Part shown: piece by piece, positions 9,937 through 18,645 of the stretch
Layout of the letters: each line of letters opens with the position of its first letter
Position numbering within the stretch: the stretch's first letter is position 1
Origin: Rhodanobacteraceae bacterium
GTDB lineage: Bacteria; Pseudomonadota; Gammaproteobacteria; Xanthomonadales; Rhodanobacteraceae
Assembly (NCBI GenBank): GCA_009996615.1
Contig: JAACZU010000006.1
Location: 124,001 to 188,000, forward strand
Direction: 5' to 3'
DNA length: 64,000 bases
The notes under the pieces: generated by a model
Database searches by the model: none
Told to the model about the DNA's origin: nothing
Seen by the model: only the letters and a program-made list of their open reading frames with translations
Made by a program: the position numbers and the translations under genes

Positions 9937-10253
9937 GCGGCTGGGTGGCGGTTTGCGGCACCGGCCAGTTGTTGCCGGGCGAATACCAGCTCGTGTGGGA
10001 CGGCGACACGCCGATCGCCGTGTTCAACATCGACGGCGAGCTGTATGCGATCGAGGACGTGTGCACGCATGACGGCGGCGAGCTGACCGGCGGCCCGATC
10101 CGCGGCCACGAGATCGAGTGTCCGCGCCACGGCGCGCGCTTCGACATCCGCACCGGCGCGGCGTTGTGCCCGCCGGCCTACGAGCCGACCGCGAAGTTCC
10201 CGGTCAAGGTCGAGGACGGCGTGGTCTACACGCGCGACGACCGCGACGATTGA
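9933..10253 (+). CDS. Rieske-type [2Fe-2S] ferredoxin
   Basis: 106 residues. The Rieske ligands are in CTHDG and CPRHGARFD (C-x-H ... C-x2-H). Size and sequence match the ferredoxin component of non-heme iron dioxygenase systems, but no oxygenase is nearby. As last gene of the suf operon it could supply electrons for cluster assembly. It overlaps the GNAT gene by ATGA. Confidence 0.92.
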   Translation: MSGWVAVCGTGQLLPGEYQLVWDGDTPIAVFNIDGELYAIEDVCTHDGGELTGGPIRGHEIECPRHGARFDIRTGAALCPPAYEPTAKFPVKVEDGVVYTRDDRDD

Positions 10254-10343
10254 GTCGCCGACGCTGGACGACCTCTGTGGGAGCCGCGTAGGGCGGGACG
10301 CAGCCGCGTGCCCACGCGCATCGAAGCGCAAACGTTCGGCGGG

Positions 10344-10384
10344 GAGTCCCACCGCCCGCCTGTGCATGGCTGATGGTGGGACTC
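10344..10384. repeat. Inverted repeat between suf and the two-component genes
   Basis: GAGTCCCACC (10344-10353) pairs perfectly with GGTGGGACTC (10375-10384) across 21 bases. It lies between two convergent operons and is followed by CGCGCCTTCGGCGCTGCG, which recurs near 22045-22066. It may work as a shared terminator or be a dispersed repeat. Confidence 0.6.
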
Positions 10385-10426
10385 GCGCCTTCGGCGCTGC
10401 GTCACACCCCGCGAAAAGCCTTGGCT

Positions 10427-11842
10427 TCAGGCGCTCGCCGCCTCGCCGCGGCACGGGAAGCGCACGGTCACGCGCAGGCCGCCGTCGCGGCCGCGGTCGA
10501 AGCCGACGCTGGCGCGGTGGCGGTCGGCGATGCGGCGGACGATCGCCAGGCCCAGGCCGGAGCCTTCGCGCCGGCTGCCGGGTGGGCGGAAGAAGCGCTC
10601 GCCCAGGCGCGACCACCATTCCTCGGCCACGCCCGGGCCGGAGTCCTCCACGCTCAGCGCGACCGTGCGCATCTCCGGCGTGACCGCGACCGTGACGCTG
10701 CCGTGCTCGCCGGCGTAGTTCAGTGCATTGTCGACCAGGTTGACCAGCGCCTCGCGCAGCATCACCGCATCGCCATCGATCTCGGCGCCGCTGGTCGGCC
10801 CCTCGTAGCCGAGATCCACGCGCTGGGCGAGCGCGTCGGGCACGCGCTCGGCGACGTAGTCGCGCGCCAGCCGCGCCAGGTCGACCGTGATGGCCGGATG
10901 GCCGGTTTCGTCCAGGCTCTGCGCGCGCGCCAATGCGAGCAGCTGGCCGGCCGCGCGGCCGGCGCCGGCGGACAGGCGTTCGACGTGCACGAGCGCGTCG
11001 CGCACGCTGTCCGGGCGCGGGTCGGCGAGCGCGCGCTCGGCCTGCAGGCGCAGGCCGGCGAGCGGCGTGCGCAGCTGGTGCGCGGCGTCGGCGATGAAGC
11101 GCTCCTGCAGGTCGAGCAGGTCGCGCAGGCGCGTGAACAGTGCGTCGATGGTGCGCGTCAGCGGGAGGATCTCGACCGGCACCACGCTCGGGTCCAGCGC
11201 GGACAGGTCGTGCGCTCGCCGCTGCGCGATCTGCTCGGTCAGCGGATCGAGCAGGCGCAGGCCGCGGCTGACGCCGAACCAGACCAGCACCAGCACGAAC
11301 GCGATCAGCAGCAGCACGATCGGCAGCGTGCCGACCAGGATCTCGCGCGCCAGCGCGTGGCGCTCGCGCAGCGTCTCGGCGACCGAGATGATGACCGCAT
11401 CGGCCGGGTCGTCGGCCGCGATCGCCAGCGAGGCCATGCGCAGCCTGCGCCCGCCGACCGCGATCGAGTCGAGCCGTGGCCGCGCGCCGACCGTCGGCAG
11501 CGGTGTCGGCAATGGCAGGTCGAGGTTGGAGGCGAGCACGCCGTGGCGGTGGCTGCGCACGGCGTAGTAGCTCGGATCGGCCGAGTCGTACTCCATCAGG
11601 ATGCGCACCTGCGGGCTGAGCTCCTGGTGGCCTGATTCGCTGCGGATCATGCGCTCGAGCGCGCGCGCGCTGTCGACCAGCGAGCGGTCGTAGTTGACGT
11701 TGGCGTAGTGCAGCGCCAGCACGTAGATCAGCACGCCAGAGCCGAGCCAGGCCAGCACCATCGGCACGGCGAGGATCGTCAGCAGGCGCCGGCGCAGGCT
11801 GGGCGGCCGCGGCCACGCCGGGCGGGTGGCCGGGTCAGGCAT
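10427..11842 (-). CDS. Sensor histidine kinase (QseC/TctE-like)
   Basis: 471 residues. A first membrane segment lies near residues 20-45 (LLTILAVPMVLAWLGSGVLI), a periplasmic sensor region of about 110 residues follows, then a second membrane segment (LVGTLPIVLLLIAFVLVLVW). The H-box is FIADAAHQLRTPLAGLR, the N-box EALVNLVDNALNYAG, and the G-boxes DSGPGV and GSGLGLAIV. It phosphorylates the response regulator encoded just upstream, overlapping it by 8 bases. Signal unknown. Confidence 0.92.
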   Translation of the reverse strand: MPDPATRPAWPRPPSLRRRLLTILAVPMVLAWLGSGVLIYVLALHYANVNYDRSLVDSARALERMIRSESGHQELSPQVRILMEYDSADPSYYAVRSHRHGVLASNLDLPLPTPLPTVGARPRLDSIAVGGRRLRMASLAIAADDPADAVIISVAETLRERHALAREILVGTLPIVLLLIAFVLVLVWFGVSRGLRLLDPLTEQIAQRRAHDLSALDPSVVPVEILPLTRTIDALFTRLRDLLDLQERFIADAAHQLRTPLAGLRLQAERALADPRPDSVRDALVHVERLSAGAGRAAGQLLALARAQSLDETGHPAITVDLARLARDYVAERVPDALAQRVDLGYEGPTSGAEIDGDAVMLREALVNLVDNALNYAGEHGSVTVAVTPEMRTVALSVEDSGPGVAEEWWSRLGERFFRPPGSRREGSGLGLAIVRRIADRHRASVGFDRGRDGGLRVTVRFPCRGEAASA

Positions 11843-12506
11843 CGCCGGCTTCGAGCAGGTAACCGAGGCCGCGCACGGTGCGGATGCGCACGCCGCTGCC
11901 GTCGAGCTTGCGCCGCAACCGGTATACGGCGATGTCCAGGCCGTTGTCGGTCAGGCTGGTGTCCCAGCTGCACAGCGCGTCGACCAGTTGCTCGCGGCTC
12001 ATCACGCGGTCGAGCCGCGCGGCGAGCGCTTCGAGCAGGCCGAACTCGCGCGGCGTCAGTTCCAGCGGCGCGTCATCGACGTGCGCGCGCCGCCGCGGCA
12101 GGTCCAGGCGCAGGCGGCCGAGTTGCAGCTCCGGCACGCCCTGGGTCGTGCGCCGGCGCAGCAGCGCGCGCACGCGCGCCTCGAACTCGCGCAGCGCAAA
12201 CGGTTTCACCAGGTAGTCGTCGGCGCCGAGGTCGAGCGTGCGCACGCGCTCCTCCAGCTCCTCGCGCGCGGTCGCCACCAGCACCGGCACCGCGTCGGCG
12301 CGCGCGCGCAGGCGGCGCAGCAGCTCGACGCCGTCGACGTCGGGCAGGCCGAGGTCGAGCACGACCAGGTCGTAGGGGTGGTCGCGCAGCGCCGCGTCGG
12401 CCTGGCGGCCGCTGGCGAGGCGATCGACCACGTGGCCGGCGTTGGTCAACGCTGCGCCGATTGCATCGGCGATGGCCGCGTCGTCTTCGATGATCAGGAC
12501 ACGCAT
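11835..12506 (-). CDS. OmpR/PhoB-family response regulator
   Basis: 223 residues. The receiver domain carries IEDD, the phospho-Asp in VVLDLGLPDVDG and the Lys in ADDYLVKPF. A C-terminal winged helix follows (ELTPREFGLLEALAARLDRV ... LDIAVYRLRRKLDG ... VRTVRGLGYLL). It is partner of the adjacent kinase. No Shine-Dalgarno precedes the ATG. A TAGAAT hexamer lies only six bases before it (12513-12518, minus strand), so the transcript may be leaderless. It is divergent from the iron-uptake genes; no functional link is shown. Confidence 0.92.
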   Translation of the reverse strand: MRVLIIEDDAAIADAIGAALTNAGHVVDRLASGRQADAALRDHPYDLVVLDLGLPDVDGVELLRRLRARADAVPVLVATAREELEERVRTLDLGADDYLVKPFALREFEARVRALLRRRTTQGVPELQLGRLRLDLPRRRAHVDDAPLELTPREFGLLEALAARLDRVMSREQLVDALCSWDTSLTDNGLDIAVYRLRRKLDGSGVRIRTVRGLGYLLEAGDA

Positions 12507-12633
12507 GCCGACATTCTACCGGTCCTCGATTGCCGCCGACTGACCCGGTCGGGGCAGGCGCGCACGCGATGACTGCCGCCGGCGCGGCCCGGTCGGCGGT
12601 TCGCAATTAGAAGCTGGATGTAGTGCTAACGAT

Positions 12634-12653
12634 ATTGCGAATGATTCGCATTT
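12634..12653. promoter_or_regulatory. Predicted Fur box
   Basis: ATTGCGAATGATTCGCATTT contains the perfect palindrome TGCGAAT-G-ATTCGCA and closely fits Fur-box sequences. It lies directly upstream of the PepSY and TonB receptor genes, implying repression in iron-replete cells. Confidence 0.8.
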
Positions 12654-12695
12654 GTGATCTTATGCGGCGCCTTCCGGACGTCGCCGAGATCCACC

Positions 12696-13835
12696 TTGCT
12701 CCACGCCCTGCCGTTCCAACGCCTGCTGTTCCGCCTGCACTGGCTGGCGGGCCTGAGCGCGGGCCTCGTGCTCGCGGTGGTCGGGATCACTGGCGGCCTG
12801 CTCGGCCTGGCCGAACCGATCCTGGCGCTGGCCAACCCCGGCCTGCGCATCGAAGCCGACGGCCGTGCGCCGCTGGCGCCGGAGCAGTGGGTCGCGAGCG
12901 CACGTGCGGCGCTGCCCCAGCATGCGCCGCGTGCGCTGAGCTGGAACGGCGACGGCGCCGCGGTCGGCGTGCGCATGGCGCAAGGGACCGAGCGCGGCGT
13001 CGAGCTGGCGCTCGATCCATACGATGGCCGCGTGCTCGGCCTGCCGCGCGGCACCGACTTCTTCGCCGCGGTCGAGCGGCTGCACCGCACGCTGGCCGTC
13101 GGTCCCATCGGCAAGCAGGTCGTCGGCGCGAGCACGGTCGTGCTGGTCGGGCTTGCGCTGAGCGGGCTGGCGCTGCGCTGGCGGCGCCGGCCGAAGCGCG
13201 CGTCGGCGTGGCTGCGACTCGATCTCAGGCTGCGCGGCCGGGCCTTGCTGTGGCAGCTGCATGCGGTCGCCGGCACCTGGCTGCTGGCGTTCTACCTGAT
13301 CGCCGCGCTGACCGGCCTGTGGTGGTCGTACGACGGCTATCGCGGTGCGGTCAACCGCCTCGCCGGCGTGACCACGCCGCTGCGCCGGCCCGCGCCGCCG
13401 CCGCTCGCGGCCGATGCGCCGATTCCGCCGCTCGAGGCCGCCTGGGCCGCGTTCCGCCGCGCCGTGCCGGACGCGACGCGCGCGAACCTGGCGCTGTCGG
13501 CCGACGCCGCCGCGCCGCTCGAGATCCGCTACCAGACTGCCGCGAGTCCGCACGAGCGCGCCTGGGACAGCCTGAAAGTCGACGCGACCGACGGCCGCAT
13601 CGTCGGCCACGAGCGTTACGCCGAGTTGCCGCGCGGCCGCCGCTTCGTCGCCGCGCTGTTCCCGCTGCACTCGGGCAGTTTCCTCGGTGCGCCCGGCCGC
13701 ACGCTGATGGCGCTCGCTGCGCTGCTGATGCCGCTGTTCGCGATCACGGGCTACTGGCTGTGGCTCGCGCGGCGCCGCGCCACGCGTGGCGCCGCGCCGT
13801 CGCCGACCGCGACGCGCACCGCCGGCGCGACCTGA
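12696..13835 (+). CDS. PepSY-domain inner-membrane protein (iron-regulated)
   Basis: About 379 residues from a TTG start. Hydrophobic segments include LAGLSAGLVLAVVGITGGLL at the N-terminus, VVGASTVVLVGLALSGLAL, GTWLLAFYLIAALTGLWWSY and a C-terminal LMPLFAITGYWLWLA. Conserved His lie in LFRLHWLAG, ERLHRTLAVG and LLWQLHAVAG. Such PepSY-associated membrane proteins, often beside TonB receptors, are thought to act in siderophore-iron reduction or release. A GTG at 12654 is in frame but abuts the Fur box, so transcription probably starts after it. The receptor gene follows after 35 bases. Confidence 0.82.
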   Translation: MLHALPFQRLLFRLHWLAGLSAGLVLAVVGITGGLLGLAEPILALANPGLRIEADGRAPLAPEQWVASARAALPQHAPRALSWNGDGAAVGVRMAQGTERGVELALDPYDGRVLGLPRGTDFFAAVERLHRTLAVGPIGKQVVGASTVVLVGLALSGLALRWRRRPKRASAWLRLDLRLRGRALLWQLHAVAGTWLLAFYLIAALTGLWWSYDGYRGAVNRLAGVTTPLRRPAPPPLAADAPIPPLEAAWAAFRRAVPDATRANLALSADAAAPLEIRYQTAASPHERAWDSLKVDATDGRIVGHERYAELPRGRRFVAALFPLHSGSFLGAPGRTLMALAALLMPLFAITGYWLWLARRRATRGAAPSPTATRTAGAT

Positions 13836-13870
13836 CCCTCTTTCCGTTTCGTCACCCAAGGATTGCCACG

Positions 13871-16051
13871 ATGTCCAACGTCTCCTCGATCGCCGCGCGC
13901 GCGGCCACCTCGCCCCGCCTGCTCGCCGTCGCGCTCGCCGCAGCCTGCGCCGGCCCGGCCTTCGCGCCGGCCGCGGCGCGCGCAGCCGAGGCGGCCACCT
14001 TCGCCGCCAGCGAGGCCGCCGACGACCGCCTCGATGCGCCCGGCACCGAACTCGACCCGGTCGAGGTGAACGGCTTCCCGGGCAAGGGCTACCGCGCCGA
14101 CCGCACCTCGACCGCGACCAAGACCGACACGCCGCTGCGCGACATCCCGCAGGCGATCAGCGTGGTCACGCGCGCGCAGATCCGCGACCAGGCCGTGCAG
14201 AGCCTGGCCGAGGCGGTGCGCTACGTGCCGGGCGTCGGCTTCGCTCAGGGCGAGGGCAACCGCGACACCGCGATCTTCCGCGGCAGCAGCTCGACCGCCG
14301 ACTTCTACATCGACGGCATGCGCGACGACACGCAGTACTTCCGCGACCTCTACAACATCGAGCGCGTCGAGGTGCTGAAGGGGCCGAACGCGATGATCTT
14401 CGGCCGCGGCGGCTCGGGCGGCGTGCTCAACCGCGTCAGCAAGGCGCCGGGCTGGAACGACACGCGCGAGCTCGGCCTGACGCTCGGCTCGTGGAACGAC
14501 CGCCGCCTGACCGGCGACGTCGATCAGGCGCTCGGCGACACCGCCGCGCTGCGTGTGACCGGCGTCTACGAGGACTCCGACAGCTACCGCCACGGCTACT
14601 CGCTCGAGCGCTGGGGCATCAATCCGACGCTGTCGTTCCGCCTCGGCGAGAACACGCTGGTCACCGCCGGCTACGAACACTTCAAGGACGAGCGCACCGC
14701 CGACCGCGGCATTCCGTCGTTCCGCGGCCGGCCGCTGGCGACCGATCCGTCGACGTTCTTCGGCAACGCGGAGCTGAGCCCGACCTGGGCCGAGGTCGAC
14801 GCGCTGAACCTGCTGGTCGACCACGAGTTCGCCGACGGCGTGACGCTGCGCAACCGCACGCGCTGGGCCGACTACTCGAAGTTCTACCAGAACGTGTTCC
14901 CCGGCGCGGTCAATGCGGCCGGCACCGAGGTCGCGCTGTCGGCCTACAGCAATGCGACCGAGCGCACGAACCTGTTCAACCAGACCGACCTGACGTTCGC
15001 GTTCGCCACCGGCGCGCTGCGGCACGAGGTGCTGGCCGGCGCCGAGTTCGGCCGCCAGGACACCGACAACCTGCGCCAGACCGGCTACTTCGATGGCGCG
15101 ACCTCGATCAGCGTGCCGGTGAGCGATCCGCTGGCGCGCGGGCCGGTCGTGTTCGCGCCGAGCGCGACCGACGCGAACAACCGCGGCCGCGCCGACACGG
15201 CGGCGCTGTACGTGCAGGACCAGGTCGAGCTGACGCCACAGCTGCGCGCGATCGTCGGCCTGCGCTACGACCGCTTCGAGGTCGACCTGCGCAACAACCG
15301 CAACGGCGCGCTGGTGTCGGCCACCGACACGCCGTTGTCGCCGCGCGCCGGCCTCGTCTACAAGCCGCTCGAACCGCTGTCGCTGTATGCCAGCTACAGC
15401 GTCGCCTACCAGCCGCGCGCCGGCGAGCAGCTGGCCTCGCTGTCGGCCAGCAACCGCTCGCTCGAACCGGAGCAGTTCCGCAACCTCGAGGTCGGCGCCA
15501 AGTGGGACCTGCGCGAGGGCCTCGCCGCGACGCTGGCGGTGTACCGGCTCGAGCGAAGCAACGTGGCGGTGCCGGACCCGGCCGATCCGACGCTGTCGAT
15601 CCTGGTCGACGGCCAGCGCACCAAGGGCGTCGAGTTCGGCCTCGCCGGCCAGCTCACCGAGGCGTGGCAGCTGATCGGCGGCTACGCGTACCAGGACGGC
15701 ACGATCACGCGCACGCAGTCGGCCAGCGCGCAGGCCGGCGCGCGCCTGGCGCAGCTGCCCGAGCACACGTTCTCGCTGTGGAACCGCTACGACTTCTCGC
15801 CGGCGTGGGGCGTCGGCCTCGGCGCGATCTACCGCAGCGCGATGTTCGCCTCGACCGACAACACCGTCACGCTGCCCGGCTTCACGCGCTTCGACGCGGC
15901 CGTCTATTACCGGGTGAATGACAACCTGCGCCTGCAGGCGAACATCGAGAACCTGTTCGACCGCGCTTACTACGCGAACGCGAACGGCAACAACAACATC
16001 ACGCCGGGCTCGCCGCGCGCGCTGCGCGTGGGCGTGGACCTGCGCTTCTGA
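13871..16051 (+). CDS. TonB-dependent siderophore receptor (Fiu/FhuE-like)
   Basis: 726 residues with an Ala-rich signal peptide. The plug domain contains DIPQAISVVTRAQIRDQ, YVPGVGFAQGEGNRD, DFYIDGMRDDTQYFRD and VEVLKGPNAMIFGRGGSGG. A 22-strand barrel follows, ending with the outer-membrane signature LRVGVDLRF (terminal Phe). The plug sequence fits receptors for catecholate or hydroxamate ferri-siderophores. It is probably co-transcribed with the PepSY gene from the Fur-controlled promoter. The exact siderophore cannot be read from the sequence. Confidence 0.93.
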   Translation: MSNVSSIAARAATSPRLLAVALAAACAGPAFAPAAARAAEAATFAASEAADDRLDAPGTELDPVEVNGFPGKGYRADRTSTATKTDTPLRDIPQAISVVTRAQIRDQAVQSLAEAVRYVPGVGFAQGEGNRDTAIFRGSSSTADFYIDGMRDDTQYFRDLYNIERVEVLKGPNAMIFGRGGSGGVLNRVSKAPGWNDTRELGLTLGSWNDRRLTGDVDQALGDTAALRVTGVYEDSDSYRHGYSLERWGINPTLSFRLGENTLVTAGYEHFKDERTADRGIPSFRGRPLATDPSTFFGNAELSPTWAEVDALNLLVDHEFADGVTLRNRTRWADYSKFYQNVFPGAVNAAGTEVALSAYSNATERTNLFNQTDLTFAFATGALRHEVLAGAEFGRQDTDNLRQTGYFDGATSISVPVSDPLARGPVVFAPSATDANNRGRADTAALYVQDQVELTPQLRAIVGLRYDRFEVDLRNNRNGALVSATDTPLSPRAGLVYKPLEPLSLYASYSVAYQPRAGEQLASLSASNRSLEPEQFRNLEVGAKWDLREGLAATLAVYRLERSNVAVPDPADPTLSILVDGQRTKGVEFGLAGQLTEAWQLIGGYAYQDGTITRTQSASAQAGARLAQLPEHTFSLWNRYDFSPAWGVGLGAIYRSAMFASTDNTVTLPGFTRFDAAVYYRVNDNLRLQANIENLFDRAYYANANGNNNITPGSPRALRVGVDLRF

Positions 16052-16105
16052 GCAGGATGCGCGGCGGCATCGCGCCGGCGCCGGCGCGGTGCCGCCGCCG
16101 CGTGC

Positions 16106-16834
16106 CTACATCTCCAGCGCTTCGCGCTGCCTGGCGCAGAGTTCGGCCACGCCCCTGGTCGCCAGCACGAGCATCGCGTCGAGCTCGTCGCGGCGGAACG
16201 CGTGGCCCTCGGCGGTGCCCTGCAGTTCGATGAAGCCGCCGCCGTCGTTCATGACGACGTTCATGTCGGTGTCGCAGGCCGAATCCTCGGCGTAGTCGAG
16301 GTCGAGCACCGGCTCGCCCTGCCAGATGCCGACCGAGACCGCGGCGACCGCGCCGAACACAGGGTCACGCTTGATCAGCTTGCGCGCCTTCAGCCAGCGC
16401 ACCGCGTCGACCAGCGCGACGTAGGCGCCGGTGATCGCGGCGGTGCGCGTGCCGCCGTCGGCCTGGATCACGTCGCAGTCGAGCGTGATCGTGCGCTCGC
16501 CGAGCGCCTGGCGGTCGACGCAGGCGCGCAGCGCGCGGCCGATCAGGCGCTGGATCTCCATCGTGCGCCCGCCCTGGCCGCCGCGTGCGGCCTCGCGCTG
16601 CGTGCGCGTGCCGGTCGCGCGCGGCAGCATGCCGTACTCGGCGGTGATCCAGCCCTCGCCCTTGCCGCGCAGGAACGGCGGCACCTTCTCCTCGACGCTG
16701 GCGGTGCACAGCACGCGCGTGTCGCCGAACGCGACCAGCACCGCGCCTTCGGCATGGCGCGTGTAGTGGCGCTGCAGCATGACCGGGCGCAGTTCATCGG
16801 CGCGGCGGCCGCTCGGACGGGTGATCGACGACAT
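16106..16834 (-). CDS. rph: Ribonuclease PH
   Basis: 242 residues, the full family length. Motifs: [13 protein letters not shown] at the start, [59 protein letters not shown] and the acidic site [18 protein letters not shown]. RNase PH trims tRNA 3' ends phosphorolytically. It is divergent from yicC, a neighbour pairing also seen in other gammaproteobacteria. Confidence 0.97.
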   Translation of the reverse strand: MSSITRPSGRRADELRPVMLQRHYTRHAEGAVLVAFGDTRVLCTASVEEKVPPFLRGKGEGWITAEYGMLPRATGTRTQREAARGGQGGRTMEIQRLIGRALRACVDRQALGERTITLDCDVIQADGGTRTAAITGAYVALVDAVRWLKARKLIKRDPVFGAVAAVSVGIWQGEPVLDLDYAEDSACDTDMNVVMNDGGGFIELQGTAEGHAFRRDELDAMLVLATRGVAELCARQREALEM

Positions 16835-16896
16835 GGCGGGCTACTCGGAAAACGGGTGCGGAGTTTAGCGTAGGGGCGGCGGGCGAGGGATTGGGA

Positions 16897-17013
16897 TTAG
16901 GGGCGAGGGCGCGACAACCGCATGAGTCACCGAGTCGGGAAGGTGGCACGGCCGCCTTTGTCGCACGCTTGTGAGCTCGGCTCGGTCGTCGATTTTCGCG
17001 CCCTCGCCCCTAA
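16897..17013. repeat. 18-bp perfect inverted repeat in the rph/yicC intergenic region
   Basis: TTAGGGGCGAGGGCGCGA (16897-16914) is exactly complementary to TCGCGCCCTCGCCCCTAA (16996-17013), 81 bases apart. The outer flanks continue as degenerate GGGATTA-like heptamers. It could form a long hairpin, or mark a small transposable palindrome between two housekeeping genes. Confidence 0.8.
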
Positions 17014-17035
17014 ACCCTATTCCCTAACCCCTGCT
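17008..17035. repeat. 4x7-bp degenerate array upstream of yicC
   Basis: Units CCCTAAA, CCCTATT, CCCTAAC, CCCTGCT. Same unit length and count as the arrays in amgK and before sufC. Confidence 0.75.
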
Positions 17036-17080
17036 CCTCACATGGCATACTGCGCCGCCCAGCCACCCCACAGACGCTCC

Positions 17081-17944
17081 ATGTTGCGAAGCATGACGGC
17101 CTTCGCCAGCGCCGAGACCGACACCGGTTACGGCGTGCTGGCCATCGAACTGCGCTCGGTCAACCATCGCTATCTCGAACTCGGCCTGCGCCTGCCGGAC
17201 GAGCTGCGCGCGCTCGAGCCGCAGGTGCGCGAGCGCGTCGCGGCGAAGCTCGCGCGCGGCAAGGTCGACCTCGGCCTGCGCTGGAAGCCGGCCGTGGCCG
17301 ATGCGGCGGCGATCGCGGTCGACGAGGCGCTGGTCGCGCGCCTGGCCGACACCGCGCAGGCGCTGACCGCGAAGTTCCCGGCGCTGCAGGTCGATTTCAC
17401 CGCGCTGCTCGGCTGGCCCGGCGTGCTGATCGAGCGTGAGACCGACCAGGACTCGCTGCGCCAGGCTGCGCTCGACCTGCTCGAGCGCGCACTCGACGAG
17501 ATGGTCGCCGCGCGCGGCCGCGAGGGCGAACGCCTCGGTGGCTTCATGCGCGAGCGCCTGGATGGCATCGAGCGCCTCGTCGCCGAGGTGCGCGCGCACC
17601 TGCCGGAAGTCCGTGCGGCACTGCGCACGCGCTTCGACACGCGCCTGGCCGAGCTCAAGCAGCCGCTCGATCCGGGCCGGCTCGAGCAGGAAGTCGTGCT
17701 GCAGCTGCAGCGCATCGACGTCGACGAAGAGCTGGACCGCCTGACCGCGCACGTGGCCGAGGCGCGCCGCGTGTTCGGCCTGAAGGAGGCGGTCGGCCGG
17801 CGCCTGGACTTCCTGATGCAGGAGTTCAACCGCGAGGCGAACACGCTCGGCTCCAAGGCCGCCGATCCGCGCACGACCAATGCCGCAGTCGAGCTGAAGG
17901 TGCTGATCGAGCAGATGCGCGAACAGGTGCAGAACCTCGAATGA
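17081..17944 (+). CDS. yicC: YicC-family endoribonuclease
   Basis: 287 residues. It begins MLRSMTAFASAET, followed by ELRSVNHRYLELGLRLP, the hallmark of the family. It ends with the DUF1732 part: RLDFLMQEFNREANTLGSKA and LKVLIEQMREQVQNLE. YicC is now known as an endoribonuclease acting on small RNAs in E. coli. The gmk start overlaps its stop (ATGA). Confidence 0.93.
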   Translation: MLRSMTAFASAETDTGYGVLAIELRSVNHRYLELGLRLPDELRALEPQVRERVAAKLARGKVDLGLRWKPAVADAAAIAVDEALVARLADTAQALTAKFPALQVDFTALLGWPGVLIERETDQDSLRQAALDLLERALDEMVAARGREGERLGGFMRERLDGIERLVAEVRAHLPEVRAALRTRFDTRLAELKQPLDPGRLEQEVVLQLQRIDVDEELDRLTAHVAEARRVFGLKEAVGRRLDFLMQEFNREANTLGSKAADPRTTNAAVELKVLIEQMREQVQNLE

Positions 17945-18573
17945 GCGCCGCGCCTGCCTCCGGAACGCTGTTCATCGTCGCGGCGCCGTCCGGCGCCGGA
18001 AAGACCAGCCTGGTGCATGCGTTGCTCGAGCGCGAGCCCGGCATCCGCCTGTCGGTGTCCTACACCTCGCGCCAGCCACGCCCGAACGAGGTCGACGGCC
18101 AGCATTACCACTTCGTCTCGCGCGAGGCGTTCGAGCGCATGGCCGCGGCCGACGAGTTCTACGAGTACGCCAACGTGCACGGCGACCTCAAGGGCACCGC
18201 GCGCAGCGCGGTCGAGCCGCTGCTCGCGCGGGGCTGCGACGTGCTGCTCGAGATCGATTGGCAGGGCGCGCGTCAGGTGCGCGCGGCGCAGCCCGACAGC
18301 GTCAGCGTGTTCATCCTGCCGCCGTCGCGCGCCGAGCTGGAGCGGCGCCTGCGCGCGCGCGCGTCCGACAGCGCCGAGACGATCGCGCGCCGGCTCGCCA
18401 ATTCGCGCGAGGAAGTCGCGCATGCCGGCGACTTCGACTTCATCGTCGTCAATGACCGCTTCGACGACGCGCTGGCCGACCTGCGCGCGATCGTGACCAC
18501 GCAGCGGCTGCGCCGCGACGCGCAGCTCGTGCGCCACGCCGCGTTGGTCGCCGACCTGCTGGCCGCCGGATGA
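17941..18573 (+). CDS. gmk: Guanylate kinase
   Basis: 210 residues. P-loop APSGAGKTSL near residue 15-24, then SVSYTSRQPRPNEVDGQHYH, the GMP-binding FYEYANVHGDLKGT and DVLLEIDWQGARQVR. It makes GDP from GMP with ATP. The order yicC-gmk is normal, but in related genomes gmk is usually followed by rpoZ; here the mla genes intervene. Confidence 0.97.
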   Translation: MSAAPASGTLFIVAAPSGAGKTSLVHALLEREPGIRLSVSYTSRQPRPNEVDGQHYHFVSREAFERMAAADEFYEYANVHGDLKGTARSAVEPLLARGCDVLLEIDWQGARQVRAAQPDSVSVFILPPSRAELERRLRARASDSAETIARRLANSREEVAHAGDFDFIVVNDRFDDALADLRAIVTTQRLRRDAQLVRHAALVADLLAAG

Positions 18574-18645
18574 GGCGGCCGTGCGATGGCGGCGGCGCCG
18601 CCGCTTCGGCTAAGGTGGCGTTTTGTGCAACCGGACAGGATTGAC

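Noticed and set aside
12654-12695. GTG at 12654 as the PepSY gene start
   Set aside because: It touches the Fur box, so it would probably lie upstream of the transcription start; the added residues are not membrane-protein-like.
13786-15921. 711-codon frame on the same strand as the TonB receptor
   Set aside because: Shadow frame full of Arg; the overlapping frame has a complete plug and barrel.
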